A DNA stretch of 5,329 nt from Aeolococcus sp035552595 (GTDB lineage: Bacteria; Chloroflexota; Dormibacteria; Aeolococcales; Aeolococcaceae): contig DASZKZ010000026.1 in NCBI GenBank assembly GCA_035552595.1, forward strand, positions 1 through 5,329, read 5' to 3'. Below the pieces are notes generated by a model, which worked only from the letters and a program-made list of their open reading frames with translations, was not told the origin of the DNA and did not search any database. Made by a program: the position numbers and the translations under genes. This document shows positions 5,057 to 5,329 of the stretch, in pieces (positions within the stretch are counted from its first letter, which is position 1; the number at the start of each line of letters is the position of its first letter).

Positions 5057-5329
5057 ATGCAGTTCAGCTTCTCCGGCGCTGCGCTCCCCATGACCCTGCG
5101 GGTGTGTCGCTCGCTGCTCTGGCTGCAGGCGGCGCTCACCATCCTCGCGGGCATCTTCGTGGTGCTGGTGACCTCGCTGCTGGGGAGCAGCGAGTCCATC
5201 CCCTTCCACGGGGACAACCTCAGCGGCAGCGGCGCGGTGGCGCTCGGGTCGGTGTACATCGCCGCCGGCGTGGCCCTGGCCCTGCTCTCCGTCGAGATCG
5301 GTCGCCGGGCATCGTGGGCGCGGATCCCG
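5057..5329 (+). CDS. Small membrane protein of unknown function; 3' truncated by the window
   Basis: The frame is open from ATG 5057 to the window edge (91 codons). I do not recognise the family. Residues 1-16 are short and weakly polar. A hydrophobic segment follows at about 18-42 (LLWLQAALTILAGIFVVLVT), then a polar loop at 43-57 (SSESIPFHGDNLSG), and a second hydrophobic segment at about 58-80. A basic turn with IGRRASWARI (81-90) then suggests a cytoplasmic side. The alternating pattern suggests a multi-pass protein with probably more helices beyond the edge. The start is supported by the promoter whose -10 ends 6 nt upstream; the next ATG (5090) has no SD either. It lies 52 bp after ispH but appears to have its own promoter. 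Confidence 0.7.
   Translation, partial: MQFSFSGAALPMTLRVCRSLLWLQAALTILAGIFVVLVTSLLGSSESIPFHGDNLSGSGAVALGSVYIAAGVALALLSVEIGRRASWARIP

Noticed and set aside
4021..5259. Minus-strand open frame of 412 codons opposite ispH
   Set aside because: It is antisense to a confidently identified gene, with His/Gly/Ala-rich low-complexity translation.

Overview
This is a high-GC bacterial window (over about 70% GC in the right two thirds) with GTG starts, a GTGA stop/start overlap and apparently leaderless or near-leaderless starts. These traits suit a high-GC Terrabacteria lineage such as Actinomycetota, Chloroflexota or Dormibacterota. The sequence alone does not decide between them: the small biotin protein resembles the mycobacterial TB7.3 type, while IspH resembles the Bacillus type.

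Layout: (1) 1-1692, plus strand, the 3' part of a secreted-looking, Cys-rich beta-propeller protein with Asp-box (BNR/sialidase-fold) repeats; its N-terminus lies outside the window. (2) 1693-2014, a 322-bp gene-free stretch between convergent genes. It holds a perfect 14-bp hairpin, a pair of imperfect direct repeats, and a 135-bp imperfect palindrome with 20-bp perfect arms and an internal 9-bp hairpin. (3) 2015-2227, minus strand, a stand-alone 70-aa biotin carrier protein. (4) 2228-2334, a divergent promoter region. (5) 2335-3102 and 3099-4100, plus strand, an RDD-family membrane protein overlapping a SpoIIM-family membrane protein by 4 bp. (6) 4114-5004, plus strand, ispH, the last enzyme of the MEP isoprenoid pathway, starting 13 bp after the spoIIM-like stop. 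(7) 5057 to the window edge, the start of a small membrane protein of unknown function with a well-formed leaderless promoter.

The RDD and SpoIIM proteins probably act together in the membrane, since this pair is a recurring bacterial gene arrangement. ispH may be co-transcribed with them but also has its own Shine-Dalgarno sequence and a possible -10 box. The biotin protein is a carrier subunit without its enzyme partners in view. I see no defence system, CRISPR array, tRNA, rRNA or transposase. The least explained part of the window is the palindromic intergenic region at 1863-1997.
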